Numbered from the stretch's first letter, positions 1 through 9,736 are shown. The stretch: 64,000 nt of DNA from JAHEZL01 sp046074525 (GCA_046074525.1 JBJTOK010000062.1:33719-97718); one strand, 5' to 3'. Program-made: numbers and translations. The notes: a model not told the origin generated them from the sequence alone.

Positions 1-2271
1 ATCCTTCGGAGTGTCTTTCGGCATATCCTTACCCTCTTCTTTGCCGCTTGCGCTCTTCAGCTTGCCATTCTCCACCTTCATCAACTCAGAAGAAGTAAAG
101 CCATTTTTCTTCGAATCAGTTAAAGTCTTAGTGGCATTTTCCATCGACTTATAAGTTCCTAACACAACATCCTTGGTGCCATCAGCATTCTCAATGATTT
201 TGGAATTAGGAATAGCTTCCAGTTTCTTTTTTTCTTCAGCAGAAGTGTTTTTATTGATGGTACCCACCTTAACAGCGTACTCTCCTTCTTTGAGTTCAGG
301 AGCAGGTTTCTTCAGCTGACCACCTTCTACTTTCATCAGCTCGGCTTTAGCCAGACCTTTTGTTTTCAGGTCTTTTTCACCTTGCTTACCAGTATTTTGG
401 TCTTCATATTTGCCCACCAGAACATCTTTGGTTCCATCAGCATTTTCAATGATTTTGGAATCAGGAAGGCTTTCCAGTTTTTTCTTCTCCTCAGCCGTGG
501 TTTTATCGGTAATTTTACCAGCCTTAACCACATATTTCCCTTCGAGTTCTTCAAGCGGGTTAACTGTTTTAGGCTTTGGTTTTTCGAAGAAAGTAGAATC
601 CTTATCGGTCACTATCTTACCATCCTTCACCTTAACTACTTTGGCGTTAGGGAATAATTTTTTGTCAACATCTCCCAAGGCCTGGATAGCCTCTACATGA
701 TCAGTAAAGGAACCGACCACATAATCAGTAGAATTTTTATCCCCCTTAATTGTTTTAACCTCTTCCTTGCCTTTATAAAATTTGGATTTTTCTTCGAGGT
801 TAGCATCGGCAGCAGTATTCCCTAGCTGCACGGCGTACTGACCTTCTACATTTTTCAACTTCTCAGCATCTTCACCACCTTCTTTCTCATACTCTTCAAG
901 GGTAATAAAATCGCTGCCCTTCTGAACCATGATTTTTGCCATTGGGAATTTCTGCTCCAGCAATTGTTTCTGACGGGCTTTCGCTTCTTCCAACTCCCCG
1001 AACTGTCCCACTAGATAAAGCGTTTGATTGTCCTTATTCAAAGCACTGATCAAATCAGGTTGGGCAAGAAATTTCTCTATATGTTCTTCCGGAATCTTGT
1101 ATTGATCGTGAACGAGAACCCTGTAAACAACTCCTTTTTTCTTGTTGGCCAAATTCATCTTATTCCTTACATCCACAGGAATATCAACCGAATCAATGAA
1201 GCGGCGGTACCAGTTCATATAATCAGCATCGGTCATTTCCACACCGTTGCTATCTACATAAGCACTATCTCTTGAAGCCTGCTTGTCTTTGTAATCGCCA
1301 ATACCATCCAGATCGGTATCAATCGCGCAGCCATTACTATCTACAGCAACACCGGCAGGTGTGCCCAGACAGCGGTCGTAAAAATCAATAATGCCGTCAT
1401 TGTCCCTGTCTCTCATATCAAGAGCGAAGTAGTCTACAAAATCGAAACCTTTTTTCCCTGCTGGCGCACTTGTAAACCAGTCGTAATGCAGGGAAAGGGA
1501 ATTGAAGAAATAATAGTCGTTGCCTGGTTTCCCTTGTCGGGCGCCTGTGCCAGCAGTAGACACGTTATCAATGAGATCAGTAAAGGTATAATGGAAACTG
1601 GTTCCCATACGCAGGTGGAATCTTTCAGAAATATTAAAGACCACCCCAGCTCCTATCGGTATTGCAAAACTCACCTGAGAATACTCACCGAGCCCATCCA
1701 GATTGGCTTTCCTTAAATCGGTTTCATAAAAATAATCCCTGCTCAGCACCACAGCGTTTACAGCATTTGGCGAACTTTGGGGCAAACTCTTAACCGACCC
1801 TTCACTCCAATAATAGTATGGCTTTCCTAAGGCATCCACCATATCACCTTTGGAGTTAAACTCAAAAGTTTCTAAACCAATGGAAGTATAAGGATGAAGG
1901 ATTTTGCCACGCACGAGATGTTCCCAATTATAGAAACCGTATACTGAAATGGCATTGAGGGAAGTCTGGAAATTAAGATGGTTGCCCGTACGCTGGTTAC
2001 CGGTAATGGTACCATTCATATAGGTAAATCCAACATCAAGAAAAGAATATAACTTCCTTGATGCATCGAAGGTAATACCTAGCTGTCCGACATACGGTGA
2101 GCTTGCTCCCGAGTTATTGATTTCGCCCTGATAGTTAAAAACACCTGAGCCTATGCCTATCTGGAGAGGAGATTCTTTGATAATCCCATCTTGTGCAGAA
2201 ACACTAAAACCTGCCGTTACTAAGAGCAGGGTTAAAAAAAACTGTTTGATTCTTCCTTTAATCAAAAGCAC
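1..2271 (-). CDS. Outer-membrane protein with TSP3 calcium repeat and SPOR-like repeats (3' end outside window)
   Basis: 757 codons are visible and the reading frame runs off the window edge. The start is a GTG at 2271-2269, the only in-frame start because an in-frame TAA lies three codons upstream (2280-2278). Residues 1-26 are a signal peptide ending VSA-Q. Residues about 30-270 alternate in a beta-strand pattern typical of an outer-membrane barrel. Around residues 282-325 there are Asp-rich motifs of the type DRDNDGIIDFYDRC and DTDLDGIGD, which are thrombospondin type 3 calcium repeats like those joining barrel and OmpA domains in Bacteroidota. From about residue 380 four units of roughly 86-98 residues follow; the last two (about 574-659 and 660-745) are close copies sharing KIIENADGTKDV. 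Each unit resembles a SPOR-type peptidoglycan-binding fold by its strand pattern and the YxVxxG(x)F/Y starts, which is inference. Likely an envelope-anchoring protein. An OmpA domain further downstream cannot be excluded. Confidence 0.75.
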   Translation of the reverse strand, partial: MLLIKGRIKQFFLTLLLVTAGFSVSAQDGIIKESPLQIGIGSGVFNYQGEINNSGASSPYVGQLGITFDASRKLYSFLDVGFTYMNGTITGNQRTGNHLNFQTSLNAISVYGFYNWEHLVRGKILHPYTSIGLETFEFNSKGDMVDALGKPYYYWSEGSVKSLPQSSPNAVNAVVLSRDYFYETDLRKANLDGLGEYSQVSFAIPIGAGVVFNISERFHLRMGTSFHYTFTDLIDNVSTAGTGARQGKPGNDYYFFNSLSLHYDWFTSAPAGKKGFDFVDYFALDMRDRDNDGIIDFYDRCLGTPAGVAVDSNGCAIDTDLDGIGDYKDKQASRDSAYVDSNGVEMTDADYMNWYRRFIDSVDIPVDVRNKMNLANKKKGVVYRVLVHDQYKIPEEHIEKFLAQPDLISALNKDNQTLYLVGQFGELEEAKARQKQLLEQKFPMAKIMVQKGSDFITLEEYEKEGGEDAEKLKNVEGQYAVQLGNTAADANLEEKSKFYKGKEEVKTIKGDKNSTDYVVGSFTDHVEAIQALGDVDKKLFPNAKVVKVKDGKIVTDKDSTFFEKPKPKTVNPLEELEGKYVVKAGKITDKTTAEEKKKLESLPDSKIIENADGTKDVLVGKYEDQNTGKQGEKDLKTKGLAKAELMKVEGGQLKKPAPELKEGEYAVKVGTINKNTSAEEKKKLEAIPNSKIIENADGTKDVVLGTYKSMENATKTLTDSKKNGFTSSELMKVENGKLKSASGKEEGKDMPKDTPKD

Positions 2272-2499
2272 AACAAGTTAAATTACAAGCGTTTATCACA
2301 ACTTTCCTGCGTTTTACGCTCAGTCGTTAATTTGGTTCTAATTTATAGAAATTCGAAACAACGATGCAGTTTAAATGAACCAAGAGTTCACAATCGATAG
2401 TTAGTAACTAGGTTAACGGAAGGTTTTCAGGGGATAGGTTTCCCAATCGGAGGGGATGACCCACGCCTTGAAAAACATAAGAAATTGAAACACAAAAAA

Positions 2500-2526
2500 A
2501 AGCCCCGTCGGCTGGACGGAGCTTTT
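2500..2526 (-). terminator. Rho-independent terminator of the lpxK-PNP-Nif3-zinc ribbon operon
   Basis: Read on the minus strand, an inverted repeat of AAGCTCCGTC and GACGGGGCTT is followed by a run of eight T. It lies 19 bases beyond the stop codon of the zinc-ribbon gene. Confidence 0.75.
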
Positions 2527-2544
2527 CCTATTTCATTCAGAATA

Positions 2545-3339
2545 TTAATCCTGTTCTACTTCTTTTACAGGAGCTTTTTCTTCAATACCAGCCAATTCCT
2601 GGTCGATCAAAATTCTTCCGCAGTGCTCGCACACGATGATTTTCTTTCTCATACGGATATCCATTTGTCTTTGTGGCGGGATTTTATTGAAGCAACCTCC
2701 GCAAGCATCTCTTTCTACAGATACAACAACGAGTCCGTTGCGTGAATTGCTTCTGATTCTTTTATATGCGATGAGCAATCTTTCTTCAATCAAAGCTTCC
2801 GCTTTTTTAGAAGCCTTCATCAGGTCCTGCTCTTCTTTCTGTGTTTCATTAACGATTTCGTCGAGTTCTTTCTGCTTTCTCTTGAGATCATCTTTTCTCA
2901 TGTCCAGCACTTTCTTCGCCTCAGCAATCACTTCTTTTTTAGAATCGATAGTAGCACCGAACTCCTTGATTCTTTTTTGAGACAACTGGATTTCCAGGTT
3001 CTGGAACTCGATTTCTTTAGATAAAGAATCGTACTCCCTGTTGTTTCTTACTTTGGCTTGCTGAGCTTCGTATTTCTTGATGAGGGCCTCAGCGTCTTTA
3101 ATGGTATTTTTCTTAGCAGCGATTTCCTTGTCCATAGCCTTACCTTCTTCAGTAAGGTTCACCACTCTGGTTTCCAAACCGATCAGCTCATCTTCAAGGT
3201 CTCTAACTTCCAGGGGAAGCTCACCGCGGATAATTTTGATTTTATCAATTTTTGAATCTATCTGCTGAAGATTGTACAGTGCTGCAAGCTTGCTTTCTAC
3301 TGTAGCTTCCTTACTTCCTGCTGATGTTGCCTTTGCCAT
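2545..3339 (-). CDS. Coiled-coil zinc-ribbon protein (COG1579 family)
   Basis: 264 residues. Residues about 15-195 are strongly charged heptad-like helix (long antiparallel coiled coil), and residues about 210-245 carry CGGC and CEHC pairs separated by about 21 residues, a C4 zinc ribbon. This arrangement is that of the COG1579 family (coiled-coil hairpin plus zf-RING_7), often annotated as a putative nucleic-acid or zinc-binding protein; its biochemical role is not established. It starts 3 bases after the Nif3-like gene stops, so the two are surely co-transcribed, as is usual in Bacteroidota. A terminator follows. The family assignment is firm, the function is not. Confidence 0.88.
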   Translation of the reverse strand: MAKATSAGSKEATVESKLAALYNLQQIDSKIDKIKIIRGELPLEVRDLEDELIGLETRVVNLTEEGKAMDKEIAAKKNTIKDAEALIKKYEAQQAKVRNNREYDSLSKEIEFQNLEIQLSQKRIKEFGATIDSKKEVIAEAKKVLDMRKDDLKRKQKELDEIVNETQKEEQDLMKASKKAEALIEERLLIAYKRIRSNSRNGLVVVSVERDACGGCFNKIPPQRQMDIRMRKKIIVCEHCGRILIDQELAGIEEKAPVKEVEQD

Positions 3340-3342
3340 AGT

Positions 3343-4122
3343 TTATAAATAGTTTACCGGATTCGTATTAATTTTCGATAAATGGAGAGCAAAAGTAGGG
3401 AATTTTTCCCTAAGAAACTCACAAATTAGCTCTTTGGTAAATTTTTCTGCTTCGTAGTGACCAATATCGGCAATAACAATGCGCTTTTCAGCATCAAAAA
3501 ACTGGTGGTATTTAAAATCAGAAGTGATGAAAATATCGGCCCCCTGTTCAATGGCGTCTTTGAGTAAAAAGCTGCCTGAACCACCACAAACGGCAATCTT
3601 CGACACTTTATCTTTTAAAATATTGGTGTAACGCAATGATCCGCCAAAAATAGCCTTTACTTCCAGGAGGAAAGATTTAGTATCGGTCGTGGTTTCCAAC
3701 TCCCCTATCATTCCCGATCCTACCTGATCCAGGCCACGCTTAGCTTGTAAAATCTGAAGGTTTTGCAACTTAAGCAAAGCTCCAATTTTAGCATTCACCC
3801 CGTGCGCCACATTATCAAGATTGGTATGAATAGCGTAAATAGCGATGTCGTGCTTTATCGCCTTCATTACCGTTCTTTCTATATAAGAAGCACCGGTCAG
3901 TCGCTTTAATCCTGAAAAAATAATAGGATGATGCGCTATAACCAGGTTCGCGCCAATAGCCATCGCCTCCTCCACTACCTCTTCGGTACAATCGAGGGAA
4001 ATCAAAACACTTTTTACCTCAGCCTGGGGATTTCCTACCAACAATCCTGAGTTATCATAGCTTTCCTGGTAAGATGGCGGCGCCCATTCTTCCAGCATTT
4101 TCATTATATCCTTAACTATCAT
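3343..4122 (-). CDS. Nif3-like dinuclear metal centre hexameric protein
   Basis: 259 residues, usual for the short form of the family (the longer Bacteroidota/Firmicutes form with an inserted PII-like domain is about 370). The N-terminus EEWAPPSYQESYDNSGLLVG and the metal-binding motif HHPIIFSGLKRL near residue 65 are characteristic, as is the C-terminal DIGHYEAEKF block that contributes the second set of metal ligands. Nif3/YbgI proteins bind two divalent metals in a toroidal hexamer; proposed activities include GTP cyclohydrolase I type IB-like, but the role here is unknown. The ATG overlaps the TGA of the preceding purine nucleoside phosphorylase gene (ATGA), showing translational coupling. 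Confidence 0.92.
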   Translation of the reverse strand: MIVKDIMKMLEEWAPPSYQESYDNSGLLVGNPQAEVKSVLISLDCTEEVVEEAMAIGANLVIAHHPIIFSGLKRLTGASYIERTVMKAIKHDIAIYAIHTNLDNVAHGVNAKIGALLKLQNLQILQAKRGLDQVGSGMIGELETTTDTKSFLLEVKAIFGGSLRYTNILKDKVSKIAVCGGSGSFLLKDAIEQGADIFITSDFKYHQFFDAEKRIVIADIGHYEAEKFTKELICEFLREKFPTFALHLSKINTNPVNYL

Positions 4123-4925
4123 TGTAAAGAGATTAATTTTTTGATTAAGGTAGTCAGCTTTGGCTCAGCCTTCACAGCAATAGCGATGATTTCCTGCAGC
4201 GAAACCAGTTCAATTTCACCATAGCAAATATCAGTGATGATGGAGCAGGCAAAGCAAGGGAGCCCCATATGGCGCGCGGCAATGATTTCGGGGATAGTCG
4301 ACATCCCCACTACATCGGCACCGATAGTGCGCAGGTATTTATATTCGGCAGGCGTTTCCAGCATCGGTCCGGGCACACCAACGTACACACCGTTGCGGGT
4401 TAAAATCCCCTCCTTATGTGCCAGGGCATTGGCATCGGCAATCATTTTGCGGTCGTAGGGCGCGCTCATATCGGGAAAGCGCGGCCCCAGTTCATCAATG
4501 TTTTTCCCCACCAGCGGATTGCCGGGAAAGAGATTGATATGGTCGTTAATAATGAATAAATCTCCTTTCCGGAAAGCCGGATTCATACCTCCACAAGCAT
4601 TGGAAACAAAGAGTTTTTTGATGCCCAGAAGCTTCATCACCCTTACCGGAAACACAATTTCTTCCATGGAATAGCCTTCATAATAATGGAAGCGCCCCTG
4701 CATGGCCACCACATTTTTACCATTTAGCTTACCAAAGATGAGCTTGCCCGAATGACTCTCCACCGTCGATACGGGGAAATTCGGCAGATCCCCGTAAGAA
4801 AAGGCCTGCACTACTTCTATTTCCTTTACCAGTCCGCCCAAACCGGTACCAAGGATAATCCCGAAATCGGGGACAAAATCAGTGGCCGCTTGTATGAATT
4901 TTACTGTTTTCTGAATTTTCAACAT
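4119..4925 (-). CDS. Purine nucleoside phosphorylase
   Basis: 268 residues from the chosen start. Catalyses phosphorolysis of purine (deoxy)nucleosides to base and (deoxy)ribose-1-phosphate in purine salvage. It has GIILGTGLGGL (phosphate-binding glycine loop), HSGKLIFG, GRFHYYEGY, FVSNACGGMNP and the purine-site GPMLETPAEY followed by GADVVGMSTIPE, all hallmarks of the trimeric PNP family (PNP/MTAP, inosine-guanosine type). I chose the ATG at 4925 because MLKIQKTVKFI matches the usual N-terminus; in-frame ATGs at 4943 and 4964 would add 6 or 13 residues without homology. Even the short form overlaps the 3' end of lpxK by 47 bases, in another frame. The gene is followed by the Nif3-like gene with an ATGA overlap. 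Confidence 0.93.
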   Translation of the reverse strand: MLKIQKTVKFIQAATDFVPDFGIILGTGLGGLVKEIEVVQAFSYGDLPNFPVSTVESHSGKLIFGKLNGKNVVAMQGRFHYYEGYSMEEIVFPVRVMKLLGIKKLFVSNACGGMNPAFRKGDLFIINDHINLFPGNPLVGKNIDELGPRFPDMSAPYDRKMIADANALAHKEGILTRNGVYVGVPGPMLETPAEYKYLRTIGADVVGMSTIPEIIAARHMGLPCFACSIITDICYGEIELVSLQEIIAIAVKAEPKLTTLIKKLISLQ

Positions 4926-5967
4926 AATGGAGGACTTGCTCATCGAAGGAGTTTTTTTCGTCATGGAATTTTATTTCAATAGGGAGATAAAACAAAGGGA
5001 GATCGGCAATGCTTTCCAGCGCCGGATTTTCCATCAGCCGCACTGCATCTTTTTCGGTGGTGATGATGACCTTTTTATTCGACAACAGGTTTCTGTACGA
5101 CGAAGACATTTTCTTCAGGTCTTCTTCCGAAAAATTATAATGATCGGGAAACTTCATTTCCTGTACCTCCCTGCAATTGTCGGAAAGATACACCAGTAAA
5201 GGTGCCGAATTGGCAATGCCCGTCACTAGCAAAACTTTATACTCTGACAATTTAAAATCGGCCCCCAGTTTTTGAGCCCCAGCATTGATCGGCTTCAGAT
5301 TCTGGTATTGTATATAAGAGAAATACAAACGCTGATTCCCCATCGGCGCCACCACTTCGATAAAGCGTCTTTTCTCCATCGGTGAAAGGAATTTGGGAGC
5401 CTTGGTGAGGATAATAATATCGGCTCTTCGCTGACCGCTTTTCCATTCACGAAGCGTACCCGAAGGCAGCATGAAATCAGGTTCCTGAAGATAATTGTAA
5501 TCGATCAAAAGAATATTGAGTCCGGCCCTTACCCATCTGTGCTGATAGGCGTCATCCAGCAAAATAACTCCTGGAGCGCTTTCCTTATTTAACAAAACAT
5601 GAATGGCATCAGCTCTTTTTTCACATACAGTGACCAGCACATCTGGAAAATTCATTTTGAATTGCTTAGGCTCATCCCCTGCTTCTTCCACCAGTGATGA
5701 AGCATTCAGCTCAAGAAAACCCTTGGTTTTTCTTTTGTACCCCCTGCTCACGGTGGCTACCTTGTATTGCTGATGCAACAAGGCTATTAAATATTGAATA
5801 TGAGGCGATTTCCCGGTGCCGCCTGCAGTAAGATTTCCTACTGCAATTACAGGAACATCAAAGCTTTCGGAAGAAAGTATCTTCCAATCGAATAATTTAT
5901 TGCGTAAGCCTGCCAGGCAACCATAGAAGAAGGATAGCGGCAATAAAAGAATCCTGAGTAAAAGCAT
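4879..5967 (-). CDS. lpxK: Tetraacyldisaccharide 4'-kinase LpxK
   Basis: 362 residues. Phosphorylates the 4' position of the lipid A disaccharide at the inner membrane. The N-terminus has a hydrophobic stretch (LLPLSFFYGCLAGLRNKL) followed by PVIAVGNLTAGGTGKSPHI, which contains the Walker-A-like GGTGKSP of LpxK, then VSRGYKRKTKG, GDEPKQF, and LLDDAYQHR, which are the family catalytic blocks. First gene of a four-gene minus-strand operon with a purine salvage gene, Nif3-like and zinc-ribbon genes. A TACCTTTA element at 5979-5972, one base from the TAnnTTTG consensus, lies about six bases before the ATG and could be the promoter, which would leave little or no leader. Confidence 0.95.
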   Translation of the reverse strand: MLLLRILLLPLSFFYGCLAGLRNKLFDWKILSSESFDVPVIAVGNLTAGGTGKSPHIQYLIALLHQQYKVATVSRGYKRKTKGFLELNASSLVEEAGDEPKQFKMNFPDVLVTVCEKRADAIHVLLNKESAPGVILLDDAYQHRWVRAGLNILLIDYNYLQEPDFMLPSGTLREWKSGQRRADIIILTKAPKFLSPMEKRRFIEVVAPMGNQRLYFSYIQYQNLKPINAGAQKLGADFKLSEYKVLLVTGIANSAPLLVYLSDNCREVQEMKFPDHYNFSEEDLKKMSSSYRNLLSNKKVIITTEKDAVRLMENPALESIADLPLFYLPIEIKFHDEKNSFDEQVLHYVENSENSKIHTSGH

Positions 5968-6246
5968 GGTTTAAAGGTAGTAATTTATATGCATGTAATT
6001 TCAGATTACGCAGGTCGGCTGCGAAACTGCTTTACTCTGTAAACTATATCAAATCACAATTTCTACTTTTTTTATTTAGCCCTCTTACATGTTTTCCGCT
6101 CAGTTTAATCTGAAAGCACTAACAACAGTGCCTTTCACACAAACAACAACACACCTGCAATAAAAAAAATTTGCTTTTCGAAGCACATTATTGTATATTT
6201 TACACTTTAATAAGAATAGGGGGCAACTTTTGTAAAACAAGGTAAA

Positions 6247-9200
6247 ATGAAAATAACATTACACCTCACCTACCTCTTTTTTATCCTGGTTCTCTTACTG
6301 GTGCTGATGGATCTTTCAGCATACGGTCAGAGAGTTGGTACCAGCGCTTATGTAAAAGGCAACAACATTGAAATTGGAGTTGATGGCGACGGCGGCTTTG
6401 AAGGCGTTGACATCTATATATCTCCTGCTCCGGCTGGAATGCACTACCGTTCCAACACAAAGTACTTCGGTTTTGTCGCCAATCCACAAAAAAACAATTG
6501 GGCTTCCTACGATGGCGATTTCTTCACCCCTGGCGCACCCCGTAATGGTTGGGGGATTGAGATTCCGGCCTCTAACATAAAAAGGAATAATAATCGCTCA
6601 CTCGCCCCCGATATTACAGGGACAATTACCGAATGGAAACAGACTTACGACTGCATCTCCACAACATGGGAAGGAACGTCTTCGGGACTTAAAATATCGG
6701 TGAATTATTTTCTTCAGGAAAACGACCTGTTTTATACCACTACCATTACTATCACTAACAATACCGGCAGCGATATTCCTGAAATGTTTTATTACCGCAC
6801 TCTTGATCCCGACAACAACGTTATCCAAAACAATTCCTACTCTACTGATAATACCATTGAAAGTCAGCCTGGCTCCGATGCCTGCAATGTCGCACTGGTC
6901 AGTGCTCAACAATCCATGCCATGGGTGTCTTATCTCGGACTCGCGGGAATTGGTGCCGACTGGAAAGTTGGCTACGGGGGTGTTGGCAATGCAGATGGCT
7001 CCGATATGTGGAACGGCAGTTTCCTTTTCACACAAACAGCAGGATCCGTTCATTCCGGCGACGAAGAAATTTACATCGCCAACCGCATCCAGAATCTGGC
7101 AGCCGGAAAAACGGCCACTATCCGTTTCGTGGTGATTCTCTCCGCAACCGATGCCGCGAAAGCCATCAATAATCTTGTAAAGCTGGTTTATCCGGGCTCG
7201 GCCAACAATGTATCTTCTGTCTGCACTCCTTATATAGATACAGTAAAAGCTTGTCAGGGCGCTCTTACTCCTATCCAGATCCAGGGCGCAATCACCAATA
7301 ATTTCACGTGGACCTGGAGTCCTACCACCGACATCACCATCATTCGCCAGGACAGCGTTAATATCAATCCCCAATCCAATATTACTTATACCATTACGGG
7401 CACCCCCATTAACTCCTGCTTTCAACCCATTGCCATGTCATTTGCACTGAAGGTCCTGCCTTCGGCAACGACTACGGTGCCCAATGACATTGTCGTCTGC
7501 CATGGAAGCTCGGTTCCTATCGGGAACTTTACTAATGTTACGGGGGCGACTTTCAACTGGACGAATTCCAATGCCGATATCGGGCTCGCCGCCAGCGGCA
7601 GCGGAAATACACCAGCCTTTATTGCTGTGAATTCCACCTCATCACAGCAAAGCAGCGTGATTACAGTTACTGCTAATTTAGCAGGGGCCTGTACCGGCGG
7701 ACCGAAATCTTACAACATTACCGTCAATCCCAAACCGAAACTCAACATCACGGATCCTTCAGGAGTTTGTCTGCCTGCAACTATCGATCTCACCAAATCC
7801 TCGATTACACAAGGAAGTGACGCAGGATTAACACTCACATACTGGACTGATGCGGCGGCAACAACCTCACTTAGCTCTCCATCAACACTGAATAACGGCG
7901 GCACTTTTTACATCAAAGGCACTTCTGCTGCCGGCTGCGAAAGTGTGAAACCTGTAACTGTAGTTGTAAACACAGCTCCCGCCTTAGTTGTCACGAATCC
8001 AACAGCCGTTTGCCAACCACAAACCATCGATATTACAGCGGCTTCCATCAGTGCCGGAAGCACAAACATAAATACCTTGAGTTACTGGACTGATGCGGCG
8101 GCGAATTCATCACTGACAAATTCATCAGCGATTAGCGCTAGCGGAATCTATTATATTAAAGCCACTTCTGCTGATGGCTGCAGCGAAATAAAACCCGTTA
8201 GCGTGAGCATTAACAACACGCCCACCCTGGTCATTACAAATCCTGCTGCCGTGTGCGCACCTTTAACCATCAACCTTAGTGATCCTTCTGTCACCGCAGG
8301 AAGCAGTAAGGGAACTTTAAGTTATTGGACCGATGCCGCCGCGACTTCTTCACTCAACTCTTTTTCCGCACTAAATAACGGCGGAGTTTTCTACATCAAG
8401 CTCTCGTCTGATGCGGGCTGTGAAAGCATAAAACCCGTAACAGCAGTAGTGAATAGCTCGCCTTCTTTAGTTGTTACAAATCCCGCCGCTGTTTGTCAAC
8501 CACAAACCATCGATCTTACAGCTTCCTCCGTCAGCGCCGGAAGCAGCAACGTAAATGTACTGAGCTACTGGACTGACGCAGCGGCCAGCTCCACTTTAGT
8601 GAATTCTTCCGCAATCAGCAACAGCGGAACCTATTACATCAAGGCGACTTCCACTGATGGCTGCAGCGAAATCAAAGCCGTTACGGCAACTGTTAACGCC
8701 ATGCCTTCACTGATGATTCACGATCCAGCGGCGGTATGCACACCTCAAACTATCGACCTTACCAAAAACGCTGTCACTGCAGGAAGCAGCAACGTTGCTT
8801 CATTGAGTTACTGGGAAGACGCAGATGCTACAACAGCGCTTACTTCCGCCAGTGCTATCGACCACACAAACACTTATTACATCAAAGCCACTTCCGACAA
8901 AGGATGCACTGCAGTTAAGGCAGTGAACAGCATTATCTCCCCTTCGCCACAAATCGACTTCGTCAAAGACATCCATTCGGGCTGTGCACCACAATGCTTC
9001 GATTTTCATAACGTAACTCTGCTTCCATCCAACCAGGCCGTCATCAGCTCGTGGAAATGGGAATTCGGCGACGGACAAAAAAGCAATGAAATGAATCCGC
9101 AACATTGCTTCACTTCAGCCGGAAAATATGATATCTCCTTCACTGCCCTAAGCGATAATGGCTGCTCCTTTTCTGTAGACGTTTCTAACATGGTAACCAT

Positions 9201-9729
9201 CTTTGACAATCCCGAAGCCGATTTCACAGCTCCTTCGGCAAGCATTACTAATCCTGTAGTATTGTTTAGCGATCAATCGAAAAACGCTGCAGAATGGCGC
9301 TGGAACTTCGGTGAAAACACTTCTGGCAGCGCCATGCAAAATCCCGAGCACAGCTACGCCGATACCGGCTATTACTGTGTGAAACTGACTATAGCCAACA
9401 GCCAGGGCTGCAAAGACAGCTTGGAAAAGTGCTTGACTATTTTCCCTGAAACCCGATTCTTTATTCCGAATTCATTTTCTCCTAACCAGGATGGCGTGAA
9501 CGATTATTTCTTCAGTCAGGGGGCATATCTGGACGAGTACGAAATGATCATCTTCAACCGATGGGGAAACAAAGTTTTTGAAAGCAACAACATGTCGGAT
9601 GGCTGGAACGGCCGAATGAATAACAATGGAGACTTGGTACAACAAGATGTGTATGTTTATCTCGTCAGATTTAAAGATGCAAAGAAACAATTGCAGCAGT
9701 ATACAGGATCGGTGACGGTGATCCAATAA
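6247..9729 (+). CDS. Large secreted surface protein: Ig-like repeats, two PKD domains, CHU_C/type B sorting domain
   Basis: 1160 residues. A signal peptide occupies about residues 1-27 (ends AYGQ). Residues 28-310 form an unassigned beta-rich domain with GVDIYISPAPAG and FYYRTLDPDNN motifs. Residues about 497-900 hold five copies of an 80-residue unit (see the repeat entry). Residues about 901-985 and 986-1070 are PKD domains (WKWEFGDGQ and WRWNFGENT, each with a later aromatic/His-Tyr or Cys-Phe pair). From about 1071, FIPNSFSPNQDGVNDYF and IFNRWGNKVFES are the CHU_C gliding-associated C-terminal domain, a type B signal for secretion by the type IX system. It is probably an adhesin or matrix protein exported across the outer membrane. 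It stands alone, flanked by a 280-base gap and a perfect hairpin. Substrate unknown. Confidence 0.9.
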   Translation: MKITLHLTYLFFILVLLLVLMDLSAYGQRVGTSAYVKGNNIEIGVDGDGGFEGVDIYISPAPAGMHYRSNTKYFGFVANPQKNNWASYDGDFFTPGAPRNGWGIEIPASNIKRNNNRSLAPDITGTITEWKQTYDCISTTWEGTSSGLKISVNYFLQENDLFYTTTITITNNTGSDIPEMFYYRTLDPDNNVIQNNSYSTDNTIESQPGSDACNVALVSAQQSMPWVSYLGLAGIGADWKVGYGGVGNADGSDMWNGSFLFTQTAGSVHSGDEEIYIANRIQNLAAGKTATIRFVVILSATDAAKAINNLVKLVYPGSANNVSSVCTPYIDTVKACQGALTPIQIQGAITNNFTWTWSPTTDITIIRQDSVNINPQSNITYTITGTPINSCFQPIAMSFALKVLPSATTTVPNDIVVCHGSSVPIGNFTNVTGATFNWTNSNADIGLAASGSGNTPAFIAVNSTSSQQSSVITVTANLAGACTGGPKSYNITVNPKPKLNITDPSGVCLPATIDLTKSSITQGSDAGLTLTYWTDAAATTSLSSPSTLNNGGTFYIKGTSAAGCESVKPVTVVVNTAPALVVTNPTAVCQPQTIDITAASISAGSTNINTLSYWTDAAANSSLTNSSAISASGIYYIKATSADGCSEIKPVSVSINNTPTLVITNPAAVCAPLTINLSDPSVTAGSSKGTLSYWTDAAATSSLNSFSALNNGGVFYIKLSSDAGCESIKPVTAVVNSSPSLVVTNPAAVCQPQTIDLTASSVSAGSSNVNVLSYWTDAAASSTLVNSSAISNSGTYYIKATSTDGCSEIKAVTATVNAMPSLMIHDPAAVCTPQTIDLTKNAVTAGSSNVASLSYWEDADATTALTSASAIDHTNTYYIKATSDKGCTAVKAVNSIISPSPQIDFVKDIHSGCAPQCFDFHNVTLLPSNQAVISSWKWEFGDGQKSNEMNPQHCFTSAGKYDISFTALSDNGCSFSVDVSNMVTIFDNPEADFTAPSASITNPVVLFSDQSKNAAEWRWNFGENTSGSAMQNPEHSYADTGYYCVKLTIANSQGCKDSLEKCLTIFPETRFFIPNSFSPNQDGVNDYFFSQGAYLDEYEMIIFNRWGNKVFESNNMSDGWNGRMNNNGDLVQQDVYVYLVRFKDAKKQLQQYTGSVTVIQ
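7738..8949 (+). repeat. Five in-frame 80-residue repeats inside the surface protein
   Basis: Units begin near 7738, 7981, 8221, 8461 and 8704 (240-243 bases each). Each contains the pattern NPxAVCxPxTIDL, then SAGSS, LSYWTDAAA, and YYIKATS, with two cysteines (one in AVC, one in GC near the end) that could form a disulfide. Units 2 and 4 are the most alike, both with VCQPQTID and DGCSEIK, which suggests growth by block duplication of two-unit segments. Confidence 0.9.
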
Positions 9730-9736
9730 TCAAAAA

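Noticed and set aside
6598..7425. 275-codon minus-strand open frame opposite the surface-protein gene
   Set aside because: It is antisense to a clear secreted protein with signal peptide, repeats and CHU_C domain; no recognisable domain.
7738..8949. Repeats that could suggest a CRISPR array
   Set aside because: Unit length 240-243 bases, in frame, protein level similarity stronger than DNA level; no short identical repeats with spacers.
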